Shown one piece after another: positions 24,869 to 32,798 of a DNA stretch of 64,000 bases (position 1 is the first letter of the stretch; every line of letters starts with the position of its first letter). Source of the stretch: Sphaerimonospora sp050942215. Its GTDB lineage: Bacteria; Actinomycetota; Actinomycetes; Streptosporangiales; Streptosporangiaceae. The translations under genes were made by a program, and so were the position numbers. The notes under the pieces are model-generated. The model saw nothing but the letters and a program-made list of their open reading frames with translations. It had not been told where the DNA came from and did not search any database. Where the stretch lies: assembly GCF_050942215.1 (NCBI RefSeq), contig NZ_CP192056.1, positions 2,356,001 through 2,420,000 of the forward strand. Reading direction: 5' to 3'.

Positions 24869-24875
24869 TGCCTTG

Positions 24876-24903
24876 CACTACTAATGGCCGTATGTACAGT
24901 AAG
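24876..24903 (+). promoter_or_regulatory. Promoter/operator of the TetR gene, repeated at 25731
   Basis: CTAATGGCCG followed by TGTACAGTA. A -10-like TACAGT (24894-24899) puts the transcript start at the ATG (24908), so it is probably leaderless. Nearly the same string recurs at 25731-25752, downstream of the gene. Confidence 0.45.
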
Positions 24904-24907
24904 ACCC

Positions 24908-25483
24908 ATGCCACAGCCGGATAAGTCCAGAAGAAGAACCCGGGACCCGCAGGCCAAGCGCGCGGCGATCATCGAGGCGGCCCGCGCGACCTTCGCGGAA
25001 CTGGGCTACGAGAAAGCGACGATCAGGAAGATCGCCGAACGGGCCGGAGTCTCCAACGGCCTGGTCACGCTCCACTTCTCCTCCAAGGAGGACCTCTTCA
25101 CCACCGCGGCGGCCCCCCAGCAGATCGTCCAGAATGTGGCCGGCGACCTGGAAGGACTCCCGCGACGCGTCGCGAGCACCTTCATCACGCGGATGGAGAC
25201 GGGCGAGCTCACCGAGTCCTTCACGGCGCTGGTGCGCAGTTCCGCCGGCGACCGCACCGTGGCCAGGGAGCTGATGCGGGCCATGCGGCAACAGAGCGTC
25301 GACGCCTACCGAGAGGTGTCCCCTGATGCGGACGCCGAAGCCAGGGTCGAGATGTTCATCGCCGTGCTCAACGGCGTCGCCTTCGGTCGCTATGTGCTCG
25401 CCGACGGCCCCCTGTCCACGATGACCCCGGAAGAGGTGATCGACCGTACGACGGCGCTGCTGCGCACCGTGGTGTTCGGATGA
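24908..25483 (+). CDS. TetR-family regulator
   Basis: 191 residues from ATG 24908. The DNA-binding domain is clear: AAIIEAARATFAELGYEKAT, IRKIAERAGVSNGLVTLHFS, SKEDLF. The ligand domain (about 60-191) is typical in length and has no recognisable specificity. It stands immediately beyond the tnpB element. Two similar operator-like sequences, one on each side, suggest that it controls itself and once controlled a neighbour that is now lost. Confidence 0.88.
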   Translation: MPQPDKSRRRTRDPQAKRAAIIEAARATFAELGYEKATIRKIAERAGVSNGLVTLHFSSKEDLFTTAAAPQQIVQNVAGDLEGLPRRVASTFITRMETGELTESFTALVRSSAGDRTVARELMRAMRQQSVDAYREVSPDADAEARVEMFIAVLNGVAFGRYVLADGPLSTMTPEEVIDRTTALLRTVVFG

Positions 25484-25631
25484 GATGCCGTCCGCTCGGG
25501 TTCAGGCGGCCCAGGTCGAACAGGCGGGGCGGGTTCGTGGTCGCCTCGGCGAACTCCTGGGCGGCGGTCTCCGGAATGGGGCGGTAGGGGTGTGGCCGGA
25601 CATGATGCGACTCCGTAAGGGGGTTGGTCAC
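25484..25631 (-). pseudogene. N-terminal stub of a possible α/β-hydrolase
   Basis: The minus-strand frame from GTG 25631 reads MTNPLTESHHVRPHPYRPIP, ETAAQEFAEATTNPPRLFDL and GRLNPSGRHLI, in the style of the first 40-50 residues of actinomycete acetyl-hydrolase-like proteins. It then runs into the end of the TetR gene and loses sense. Operator-like repeats lie upstream, so this may be what remains of the TetR target gene. Tentative. Confidence 0.32.
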
Positions 25632-25700
25632 GGATGGCCCGGGCGAGCCTGTGCAGGCAGATCATCTGCATGTCCACAGGCCGGAGCCGTTTCCGCGACC

Positions 25701-25722
25701 TTAATGGCCTGACGTCCATTAA
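25701..25722. promoter_or_regulatory. Palindromic operator-like site
   Basis: TTAATGG (25701-25707) and CCATTAA (25716-25722) form a perfect 7-bp inverted repeat with an 8-bp spacer. It shares the TAATGG core with the TetR promoter. It probably belongs to the TetR regulon. Confidence 0.45.
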
Positions 25723-25730
25723 TCTACGGC

Positions 25731-25752
25731 ACTAATGGCCGGTTGTACAGTA
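25731..25752. repeat. Second copy of the TetR promoter motif
   Basis: ACTAATGGCCGGTTGTACAG (25731-25750) matches 24880-24899 (ACTAATGGCCGTATGTACAG) except at two adjacent positions. The copies flank the TetR gene. No intact gene starts here. Confidence 0.5.
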
Positions 25753-25780
25753 GTGCTCGCGTTTCAGCCGGGAACGGTTG

Positions 25781-28270
25781 TCAGAGCTGATCGAAGCCGG
25801 TGACGTGGAGCACGGCGTGCCCCTCCTCGTCCGAGGCGGCGAGGTCGACCTCGGCGCTGATGCCCCAGTCGTGGTGGCCCGCCGGGTCGTCGATGATCTG
25901 GCGCACCCGCCACAGCTCCTTCTCCTCCTCGATGAGGATGAGGGCCGGTCCCCGGGCGGCGGGCCCGGTCCCGATCTCGTCGTGCTCGTCGTAGTAGGCG
26001 TCGAGCGCGGCCCCCCAGTCGAAGTCCGGATAGAGCTCGACCAGCTCCTCCTCGCGGTCCAGGGAGGCGAGCTCGACGAGGCGGAACATCGCGTTGCGCA
26101 CCAGCACCCGGAAGGCGCGGGTGTTGGCGGTGACCGGCCTGGTCCTGGCCTCCAGCTCGTCGGCGGCCTCGAGCGCGGCCGACGGGTTGGCCAGCTTCTC
26201 CCACTCGTCGATCAGGCTGGAGTCGACCTGGTGCACCAGCTCGCCGAGCCATTCGATCAGGTCGAGCAGGTCGCCGGTCTTGAGGTGCTCGGGGACGGTC
26301 TTCGACAGCGTCCGATAGGCGTCGGCGAGGTAGCGCAGCACCGTCCCCTCCGAGCGGGCCAGTTCGTAGAACTGGATGTACTCGGTGAACGTCATGGCCC
26401 GCTCGTACATGTCGCGCACGATCGTCTTGGGACTGACCGTGTGGTCGCCGACCCACGGGTGCCCGCGCCGGTAGGTCTCGTACGCGCCGAAGAGCAGGTC
26501 GGCCAGCGGCATCGGATAGGTGATCTCGGCGAGGCGCTCCATGCGCTCCTCGTACTCGATCCCGTCGGCCTTCATCTCCGCGACGGCCTCGGCGCGCGCC
26601 TTGTTGAGCTGGGCGTGCAGGATCTGCCGCGGGTCGTCGAGGGTCGACTCCACGATCGAGACCAGGTCGAGCGCGTACGTCGGGGACTCGGCGTCGAGCA
26701 GCTCGAACGCGGCGAGCGCGAACGTCGACAGCGCCTGGTTGAGCGCGAAGTCCTCCTGCAGGTCGACGGTGAGCCGGGCCCGGCGGCCGTGCTCGTCGGG
26801 CTCTTCGAGCGCCTCCACGATGCCGCCCGTGAGCAGCGAGCGATAGATGGCGATCGCGTGGCTGATGTGCCGCCGCTGGGCCTTGCGGTCCTCGTGGTTG
26901 TCGGTGAGCAGCCGTTTCATCGCCTGGAAGCAGTCGCCCGGCCGGTTGATCACCGCGAGCAGCATGGCGTTGCTCACCTTGAACCGGGAGTTCAGCGGCT
27001 CGGGCTCGGCCGTCTGCAGCTTCTCGAACGTCTCCTGGCTCCAGCCGACGAAGCCCTCCGGCGGCTTCTTGCGCGCGTAGCCGCGCCGCCGTTTCGGATC
27101 GTCGCCGATCTTGGCGAGGGCCCGCTCGTTCTCGATGACGTGATCGGGGGCCTGGCAGACGACGTAGCCGACGGTGTCGAATCCGGCCCGGCCGGCCCGC
27201 CCGGCGATCTGGTGGAACTCCCGCGCCCGCAGCCGCCGCACCCGGTTGCCGTCGAACTTCGACAGCGCGGTGAACAGGACCGTCCTGATCGGGACGTTGA
27301 CCCCGACGCCCAGCGTGTCGGTGCCGCAGATCACCTTCAGCAGCCCCGCCTGGGCCAGCCGCTCCACCAGCCGGCGATACTTGGGCAGCATCCCGGCGTG
27401 GTGGACGCCGATGCCGTGCCGTACGAGCCGGGACAGCGCCCGGCCGAAGCGGGTGGTGAACCGGAAGTTGCCGATCAGCTCGGCGATCGCCTGCTTCTCC
27501 GCCTTCGAGCACACGTTGATGCTCATCAGCGCCTGGGCCCGCTCCATCGCGGCCGCCTGGGTGAAGTGGACGACGTAGACCGGGGCCTGCTGGGTGGACA
27601 GCAGTTCCTCCAGCGTCTCGTGCAGCGGCGTCACGCGATAGGAGTACAGCAGCGGGACCGGGCGCTCGGCGTGCTTGACCACCGAGGTGGCGCGGCCGGT
27701 GCGGCGGGTGAGGTCCTTCTCGAAGCGCTCGACGTCGCCGAGCGTCGCCGACATCAGCACGAACTGGGCCTGCGGCAGCTCCAGCAGCGGCACCTGCCAG
27801 GCCCAGCCGCGGTCGGGCTCGGCGTAGAAGTGGAACTCATCCATGATCACCGTGCCGACGTCGGCCTCGGCGCCGTCCCGCAGCGCGATCTGCGCGAGGA
27901 TCTCGGCGGTGCAGCAGATGATCGGGGCGTCGGCGTTGACCGAGGCGTCGCCGGTCATCATGCCGACGTTCTCGGTGCCGAATACGGCGCACAGATCGAA
28001 GAACTTCTCCGACACCAGGGCCTTGATAGGCGCGCTGTAGAAGCTCACCTCGTCCCTGGCCAGCGCGGCGAAGTGGGCCCCCGCCGCCACCAGGCTCTTG
28101 CCCGACCCCGTCGGGGTGGCGAGGATCAGGTTGTTGCCGGAGACGACCTCGATCAGCGCCTCCTCCTGGGCCGGATAGAGCGTGAGACCGCGTTCGGCGT
28201 TCCAGTCCACGAACGTATCGAACAGCGAGTCGGGTTCGGGGTCAGGGGGGAGGCGCCGGATCAGGCTCAT
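25781..28270 (-). CDS. DEAD/DEAH-box helicase with C-terminal DUF3516
   Basis: 829 residues from ATG 28270; GTG 28282 is an alternative. Ski2-like SF2 helicase: Walker A ATPTGSGKS, DEFHFY (DExH box), SATLGD, VHHAGMLPKYRRLVE and the motif VI stretch HQIAGRAGRAG. The C-terminal half (PPEGFVGWSQETFEKL; YPDFDWGAALDAYYDEHDEI) is the DUF3516 region of actinobacterial members. It probably unwinds RNA in turnover or ribosome-linked processes; direct evidence is lacking. Complete. Confidence 0.92.
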   Translation of the reverse strand: MSLIRRLPPDPEPDSLFDTFVDWNAERGLTLYPAQEEALIEVVSGNNLILATPTGSGKSLVAAGAHFAALARDEVSFYSAPIKALVSEKFFDLCAVFGTENVGMMTGDASVNADAPIICCTAEILAQIALRDGAEADVGTVIMDEFHFYAEPDRGWAWQVPLLELPQAQFVLMSATLGDVERFEKDLTRRTGRATSVVKHAERPVPLLYSYRVTPLHETLEELLSTQQAPVYVVHFTQAAAMERAQALMSINVCSKAEKQAIAELIGNFRFTTRFGRALSRLVRHGIGVHHAGMLPKYRRLVERLAQAGLLKVICGTDTLGVGVNVPIRTVLFTALSKFDGNRVRRLRAREFHQIAGRAGRAGFDTVGYVVCQAPDHVIENERALAKIGDDPKRRRGYARKKPPEGFVGWSQETFEKLQTAEPEPLNSRFKVSNAMLLAVINRPGDCFQAMKRLLTDNHEDRKAQRRHISHAIAIYRSLLTGGIVEALEEPDEHGRRARLTVDLQEDFALNQALSTFALAAFELLDAESPTYALDLVSIVESTLDDPRQILHAQLNKARAEAVAEMKADGIEYEERMERLAEITYPMPLADLLFGAYETYRRGHPWVGDHTVSPKTIVRDMYERAMTFTEYIQFYELARSEGTVLRYLADAYRTLSKTVPEHLKTGDLLDLIEWLGELVHQVDSSLIDEWEKLANPSAALEAADELEARTRPVTANTRAFRVLVRNAMFRLVELASLDREEELVELYPDFDWGAALDAYYDEHDEIGTGPAARGPALILIEEEKELWRVRQIIDDPAGHHDWGISAEVDLAASDEEGHAVLHVTGFDQL

Positions 28271-28347
28271 GCTTTCGCTCACGCTTCCTATCCTGCCGAA
28301 GCCCTCGGACTGTTTCGACCGTACGCGTGCCGCGGGCCACGCCGCGG

Positions 28348-28749
28348 CTACCGGCGTTCGATGACGACGATCGGGATCTCCCGGTCGGTCTTCGCGGCGT
28401 ACTCGTCGTAGGCGGGCCAGGTGGCGGTCATCGTCCGCCACATGTCCGGCCGCTCCTCCGGCGTCGCCGTACGGGCCCGCCCGCGGAACCGGTCACTCCT
28501 GATCTGGAACTCCACCTCGGGGTCGGCCCGCAGGTTGCGGTACCACAGCGGGTGCTCGTCGGCCCCGCCCTTGGAGGCGACGACCAGGTAGGCGTCGCCG
28601 TACGGCTGGTAGATCAGCGGCGTGCTGCGTTTCAGGCCCGATCTGCGGCCGGTCGTCGTGAGGATCGCGACCGTCGTGCCCTGCCAGTCGTGGCCCTCCG
28701 CGCCGTGGGTCTCCAGATAGCGCTTCACATGTTCCTGTCCGAACAGCAT
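28348..28749 (-). CDS. Deazaflavin-dependent nitroreductase family protein (DDN-like)
   Basis: 133 residues from ATG 28749, which has AGGTG 8 bp upstream; GTG 28758 is in frame. Split β-barrel fold with the family string ILTTTGRRSGLKRSTPLIYQ, then YLVVASKGGADEHPLWYRNL and a WRTMTATWPAYDEYAAKTDR tail. Related proteins bind F420. It directly follows the TetR gene on the same strand (the TetR stop ends at 28759), so it may be co-regulated with the efflux pump across the divergent promoter. Confidence 0.87.
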   Translation of the reverse strand: MLFGQEHVKRYLETHGAEGHDWQGTTVAILTTTGRRSGLKRSTPLIYQPYGDAYLVVASKGGADEHPLWYRNLRADPEVEFQIRSDRFRGRARTATPEERPDMWRTMTATWPAYDEYAAKTDREIPIVVIERR

Positions 28750-28758
28750 GATGTTCAC

Positions 28759-29337
28759 CTACCCATCGTGACGCCGTACCCGATCGGCGGCGTCGGCCAG
28801 TTCCAAGGCGACCTCGAGAGCCGCCTCCATGCGCTGCCGGGGGGTCAGGTCGTCCTCCGGCGGCGAGAACCAGACGGCGTGCAGCGCGAAGAGCGCCATC
28901 GAGCGCCTGAGCCGGATCGCCAGGGGGTCGTCGGGCGCGCTGAGCACGTCGATGAGCTCCTGCATCCGCTTGCGTATCAGCTCGGGCTTGCGCATGCCGT
29001 GCAGCGCCGCCTGGTTGCGCTGCATGAGCCGCATCACCTCGTGGTGGCGCCCGTCCGTCATCTTCGCGGCGTAGCGCCGGATGACCTCCTGGCGGGTCTG
29101 CGGGGTCGCGGGCTGCCGGCGCGTCCAGTCGATCAGCTCGTCGAGCGCCTGGGCATGGTCCTCGATGAGGCTGGCTATGATGTCCTCTTTGGACTTGAAG
29201 TGGTAGTAAAGTGCCGCCTTGGTCACGCCGAGGGCTTCGGCGATCTCCCGTAGCGAAGTGGCCTCGTACCCCTGCTCCGTGAAGAGCCGGATGGCGACGT
29301 CCTGGATACGGGTTCTCGTATCTCTCTGTGTACCCAT
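28759..29337 (-). CDS. TetR-family repressor, divergent from an MFS pump
   Basis: 192 residues. HTH domain IQDVAIRLFTEQGYEATSLR, EIAEALGVTKAALYYHFKSKEDI. Ligand domain is of typical length, helical, with WFSPPEDDLTP in the loop. Two tandem 18-bp imperfect palindromes lie between its start and the MFS gene, which argues for autoregulation and control of the pump by an effluxed ligand. Confidence 0.9.
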   Translation of the reverse strand: MGTQRDTRTRIQDVAIRLFTEQGYEATSLREIAEALGVTKAALYYHFKSKEDIIASLIEDHAQALDELIDWTRRQPATPQTRQEVIRRYAAKMTDGRHHEVMRLMQRNQAALHGMRKPELIRKRMQELIDVLSAPDDPLAIRLRRSMALFALHAVWFSPPEDDLTPRQRMEAALEVALELADAADRVRRHDG

Positions 29338-29358
29338 GCCTGCTTTGGTCCTTATTCA

Positions 29359-29376
29359 ACTTGACGGCCGGCAAGT
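29359..29376. promoter_or_regulatory. TetR operator 1
   Basis: ACTTGACGGCCGGCAAGT, an imperfect palindrome overlapping a TTGACG -35 box (29361-29366). It shares ACTnG-N-CGG-N2-GGCAAGT-like sequence with operator 2. Confidence 0.55.
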
Positions 29377-29400
29377 AAGCACTTTACCGTAACGCTGGTC

Positions 29401-29418
29401 ACTAGCCGGTTGGCAAGT
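29401..29418. promoter_or_regulatory. TetR operator 2
   Basis: ACTAGCCGGTTGGCAAGT, start-to-start 42 bp from operator 1 (about four helical turns), so two repressor dimers could bind the same face of the DNA. Confidence 0.55.
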
Positions 29419-29446
29419 AGGCACATTCCTGCAAGGGGGCACCCAC

Positions 29447-31057
29447 ATGACGGAGACCTCGGCCGCGCCGGCCGGCCGGTCCAGGGAAGTGATGATCGTT
29501 TTACCCGGCCTGTTGCTGGCGATGATGCTGGCGATGCTGGACAACATGATCGTCGGCACCGCGATGCCGAGGATCGTCGGAGAGCTCCAGGGCCTGGACT
29601 ACTTCACCTGGGTCACCACCTCGTACGTGCTGGGCACCACGGTCTCGACGCCGATCTGGGGCAAGCTCGGCGACCTCTACGGGCGCAAGAACATCTTCCT
29701 GAGCTCGATCGTCATCTTCCTGGTCGGCTCCGCGCTGTGCGGCATGGCCGGCTCCGTGCTGTTCGGCGGCACCGACGGCGGGATGATCGAGCTGATCGCG
29801 TTCCGGGCGCTGCAGGGACTCGGCGCGGGCGGGCTCATCGTCGGCGTGATGGCGATCATCGGCGATCTGGTGTCGCCGCGTGAGCGTGGTCAGTACCAGG
29901 GCATCATGGCCGCGATCATGTCTCTGGCGATGATCGCGGGCCCGCTCGTCGGCGGCTTCATCACCGACCACCTGGACTGGCGCTGGGCCTTCTACGTGAA
30001 CCTCCCGCTCGGCGGCGTGGCGCTGATCTGGCTGATACTCAAGCTGCGTCTGCCCAAGCACCGCACCGAGCACCGCATCGACTGGTACGGCGCCGCCGTG
30101 CTCACCGTCGGCATCACCGCGATCGTGCTGGTCACGTCGTGGGGCGGCCAGAAGCACGGCTATCCCTGGGGCTCCTGGCAGATCCTCGGGCTCGCCGGCC
30201 TGGCGGTCGTGGCGCTGGCCCTGTTCATCCCGATCGAGCGGCGGGCGGCCGAGCCGATCATGCCGCTGCACGTGTTCCGCGACCGCAACTTCACGCTGAT
30301 CAACGTGCTGGGCTTCCTGCTCGGCTTCGCGATGTTCGGCGCGATCACCTTCCTGCCGATGTTCCAGCAGATCGTGCAGGGCGCCTCGGCCACCAACTCC
30401 GGGCTGCTCCTGCTGCCGATGATGGCCTCGTCCATGGTCGTGTCGCTGTTCGTCGGCAAGGCGATCACCCAGACCGGCAGGTACAAGATGTACCCGGTGC
30501 TGGGCGGGACGATCATGGCGGTCGGCATGGTCCTGCTGGCCTTCCAGGACGCCTACACCCCGCTGTGGCAGACCGGCGTGTTCATCGCCGTCCTCGGCCT
30601 CGGCATGGGCTTCCTCATGCAGACGACCATGCTGATCGCGCAGAACAGCGTGGAACAGAAGGACATGGGCGTGGCCAGCAGCGCCGCCACGTTCTTCCGC
30701 TCGATCGGCGGGTCGTTCGGCATCTCGCTGTTCGGCGCGGTCTTCAACAACCGGCTCGCCGCCGAGATCACCGAGAAGCTCGGTCCGGAGGCGGCCGTCG
30801 TGGCCGGCGCGGGTGGCGGCGGCCAGATCGAGAAGAGCTTCCTCGAGCAGCTGCCGCCGCAGATCAAGACCGGGTTCCTGGAGGCGCTGGCCGGGGCGAT
30901 CGGCTCGGTCTTCGTGTGGTCGCTGCTGTTCGCCGCGCTGGTGCCGGTGATCGCCGCGTTCATCAAGCACGTGCCGCTGCGCAGTGGCGCTCCCGGTCGG
31001 AACGGGGAGCCGGGCCGCGAGTCGGCCGAGCCGGCGGCGGTGGCCGCCTTCGAGTGA
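29447..31057 (+). CDS. MFS drug/proton antiporter, DHA2 family (EmrB/QacA type, 14 helices)
   Basis: 536 residues. Motif A GKLGDLYGRKN, helix-1 motif LDNMIVGTAMPRIVGEL, motif C-like PLVGGFITDHLDWRWAFYVN, and 14 predicted helices. A long periplasmic loop before the last helix (GPEAAVVAGAGGGGQIEKSF) is usual in this family. It probably exports hydrophobic drugs or natural products, under the divergent TetR protein. The stop codon lies inside the first copy of a 39-bp repeat. Confidence 0.92.
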   Translation: MTETSAAPAGRSREVMIVLPGLLLAMMLAMLDNMIVGTAMPRIVGELQGLDYFTWVTTSYVLGTTVSTPIWGKLGDLYGRKNIFLSSIVIFLVGSALCGMAGSVLFGGTDGGMIELIAFRALQGLGAGGLIVGVMAIIGDLVSPRERGQYQGIMAAIMSLAMIAGPLVGGFITDHLDWRWAFYVNLPLGGVALIWLILKLRLPKHRTEHRIDWYGAAVLTVGITAIVLVTSWGGQKHGYPWGSWQILGLAGLAVVALALFIPIERRAAEPIMPLHVFRDRNFTLINVLGFLLGFAMFGAITFLPMFQQIVQGASATNSGLLLLPMMASSMVVSLFVGKAITQTGRYKMYPVLGGTIMAVGMVLLAFQDAYTPLWQTGVFIAVLGLGMGFLMQTTMLIAQNSVEQKDMGVASSAATFFRSIGGSFGISLFGAVFNNRLAAEITEKLGPEAAVVAGAGGGGQIEKSFLEQLPPQIKTGFLEALAGAIGSVFVWSLLFAALVPVIAAFIKHVPLRSGAPGRNGEPGRESAEPAAVAAFE

Positions 31058-31129
31058 CCGCCGGGCCGGCACGTCGCGTACGACTCACGCGAGTGACCAC
31101 CGGGCCGGCACGTCGCGTACGGCTCACGC
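31052..31129. repeat. Tandem direct repeat, two 39-bp units
   Basis: 31052-31090 and 31091-31129 differ at two positions. The unit starts GAGTGACC and ends CTCACGC; the first copy contains the MFS stop codon. Probably a slippage duplication of the 3' end. Confidence 0.8.
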
Positions 31130-31152
31130 CCACGCCGGGCGTGAGCCGTACG
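31116..31152. terminator. Perfect bidirectional terminator
   Basis: CGTACGGCTCACGCCC (31116-31131) and its exact complement (31137-31152) form a 16-bp stem with a 5-nt loop, between the converging MFS and gnd genes. Its left arm reuses the end of the second 39-bp repeat. Confidence 0.75.
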
Positions 31153-31177
31153 ATCGTGTCGGTTCGGGCAGCCGGGG

Positions 31178-32605
31178 TCAGGCGGGCCGCTCGACCCGGT
31201 CGCCGGACCAGTCGGTGTGGAAGACACCCTCACGGTCGACCCGGCGATAGGTGTGCGCGCCGAAGAAGTCGCGCAGCCCCTGCAGGAGTGCCGCGGGCAG
31301 CCGGTCCCGCCGCAGCGCGTCGTAGTACGCGAGCGCCGAGGAGAAGCCGGGAGTCGGGACGCCGATCGTCGCCGCCGTGGCCACCACGCGCCGCCAGGAG
31401 CCCTGGGCGTCGGCGAGCGCGGCCGCGAAGGTCGGATCGACCAGCAGCGTCGGCAGGGTCGGCCGGGCCTCGTACGCCTCCCGGATCCGGTCGAGGAACC
31501 GCGCCCTGATGATGCAGCCGCCCCGCCAGATGGTCGCCATGGCGCCGGGGTCGATCTTCCAGCCGTACTCCGTGCTCGCCGCGGCGATCTGGTCGAATCC
31601 CTGGGCGTACGCGACGATCTTGGATGCGTACAGCGCCCGCCGCACGTCCTCGACCAGATCGCCGCCGGAGGCGACGCCCTGCTCCTGCGGCCCGGCGAGC
31701 GAGCGGGCGGCCGTCCGCTGGTCGGGGTGGCCCGAGAGGGCGCGGGCGAACACGGCCTCGGCGATGCCCGTCACCGGCACGCCGAGGTCCAGCGCGCTCT
31801 GCACGGTCCAGCGGCCGGTGCCCTTCTGCTCGGCCTGGTCCACCACGACGTCGACGAACGGCCGGCCCGTCTCGGCGTCGGTGTGGCCCAGCACCTCGGC
31901 GGTGATCTCGATGAGGTACGACTCGAGGTCGCCCCGGTTCCACTCGCGGAAGACGTCGGCCAGCTCCTGCGGGCTGAGTCCGAGCGCCTGCCTGAGCAGG
32001 TCGTAGGACTCCGCGATGAGCTGCATGTCCGAATATTCGATGCCGTTGTGCACCATCTTGACGAAATGTCCCGCGCCGTCGGGTCCGACGTGCACACAGC
32101 ACGGCGTCCCGTCGACCTTCGCGGCGACGTCCTCCAGCAGCGGGCCGAGCGTCTTGTACGCCTCCGGATCGCCGCCGGGCATGATGCTCGGGCCGTTGAG
32201 CGCACCCTCCTCGCCGCCGGAGATCCCGGCGCCGACGAAGTGGATGCCCCGCTCCCGCAGCGCGGCCTCCCTGCGGCGGGTGTCCGCGTAGTGGGCGTTG
32301 CCCCCATCGATGATCATGTCGCCCGGCTCCATGTGGGCGGCGAGCTCCTCGATCACTGTGTCGGTGGGCGCCCCGGCCTTGACCATGATGATCGCCTTGC
32401 GGGGCCGCTGCAGGGCGTCGACGAACTCCTTGACGGAATCGGCCGCCAGGAAGGCGCCCTCGTCGCGGTGCTGCTCCATGAAGGCGGTGGTGCGGCTGTT
32501 CGTGCGGTTGTGCACCGCCACCACATGGCCGTGATGGGCGAAATTCCTCGCCAGGTTGCGACCCATGGTCGCCAGCCCGGTCACTCCGATATCTGCCTTG
32601 TTCAT
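31178..32605 (-). CDS. gnd: 6-phosphogluconate dehydrogenase (decarboxylating)
   Basis: 475 residues from ATG 32605 (ATG 32617 is also in frame). Oxidises 6-phosphogluconate to ribulose-5-phosphate in the pentose phosphate pathway. N-terminal Rossmann GVTGLATMGRNLARN with NRT after β2, consistent with NADP; catalytic GAGISGGEEGALNGPSIMPGG and HFVKMVHNGIEYSDMQLI; C-terminal tail. Length is that of the long, NADP-linked class. Confidence 0.95.
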   Translation of the reverse strand: MNKADIGVTGLATMGRNLARNFAHHGHVVAVHNRTNSRTTAFMEQHRDEGAFLAADSVKEFVDALQRPRKAIIMVKAGAPTDTVIEELAAHMEPGDMIIDGGNAHYADTRRREAALRERGIHFVGAGISGGEEGALNGPSIMPGGDPEAYKTLGPLLEDVAAKVDGTPCCVHVGPDGAGHFVKMVHNGIEYSDMQLIAESYDLLRQALGLSPQELADVFREWNRGDLESYLIEITAEVLGHTDAETGRPFVDVVVDQAEQKGTGRWTVQSALDLGVPVTGIAEAVFARALSGHPDQRTAARSLAGPQEQGVASGGDLVEDVRRALYASKIVAYAQGFDQIAAASTEYGWKIDPGAMATIWRGGCIIRARFLDRIREAYEARPTLPTLLVDPTFAAALADAQGSWRRVVATAATIGVPTPGFSSALAYYDALRRDRLPAALLQGLRDFFGAHTYRRVDREGVFHTDWSGDRVERPA

Positions 32606-32798
32606 GCCTCTAGTCATATACCGCCGAGGGCCGAACCACTGAGGCGTGTTCAGATGCCGGAACGGGCCGCCTCGATCCCGGCGGCGGGGATCCGCGTGCC
32701 GGGGCCGGGGGCGGGGGCCGGCGGCGGACGACCGCTCGGGTCCGCGCCACCGGCCTGGCCACCGCGGCCGGACCGGCCGCGGACCCGCACGGGTGACC

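Noticed and set aside
25778..28411. 877-codon open frame on the plus strand opposite the helicase
   Set aside because: Composition is Val/Gly/Asp/His-rich mirror-image text with no family motifs; the minus strand carries a complete DUF3516 helicase. It is a high-GC shadow frame.
31052..31152. CRISPR-like repeats
   Set aside because: Two adjacent copies with no spacers; a slippage duplication joined to a terminator. No CRISPR array is seen in the window.
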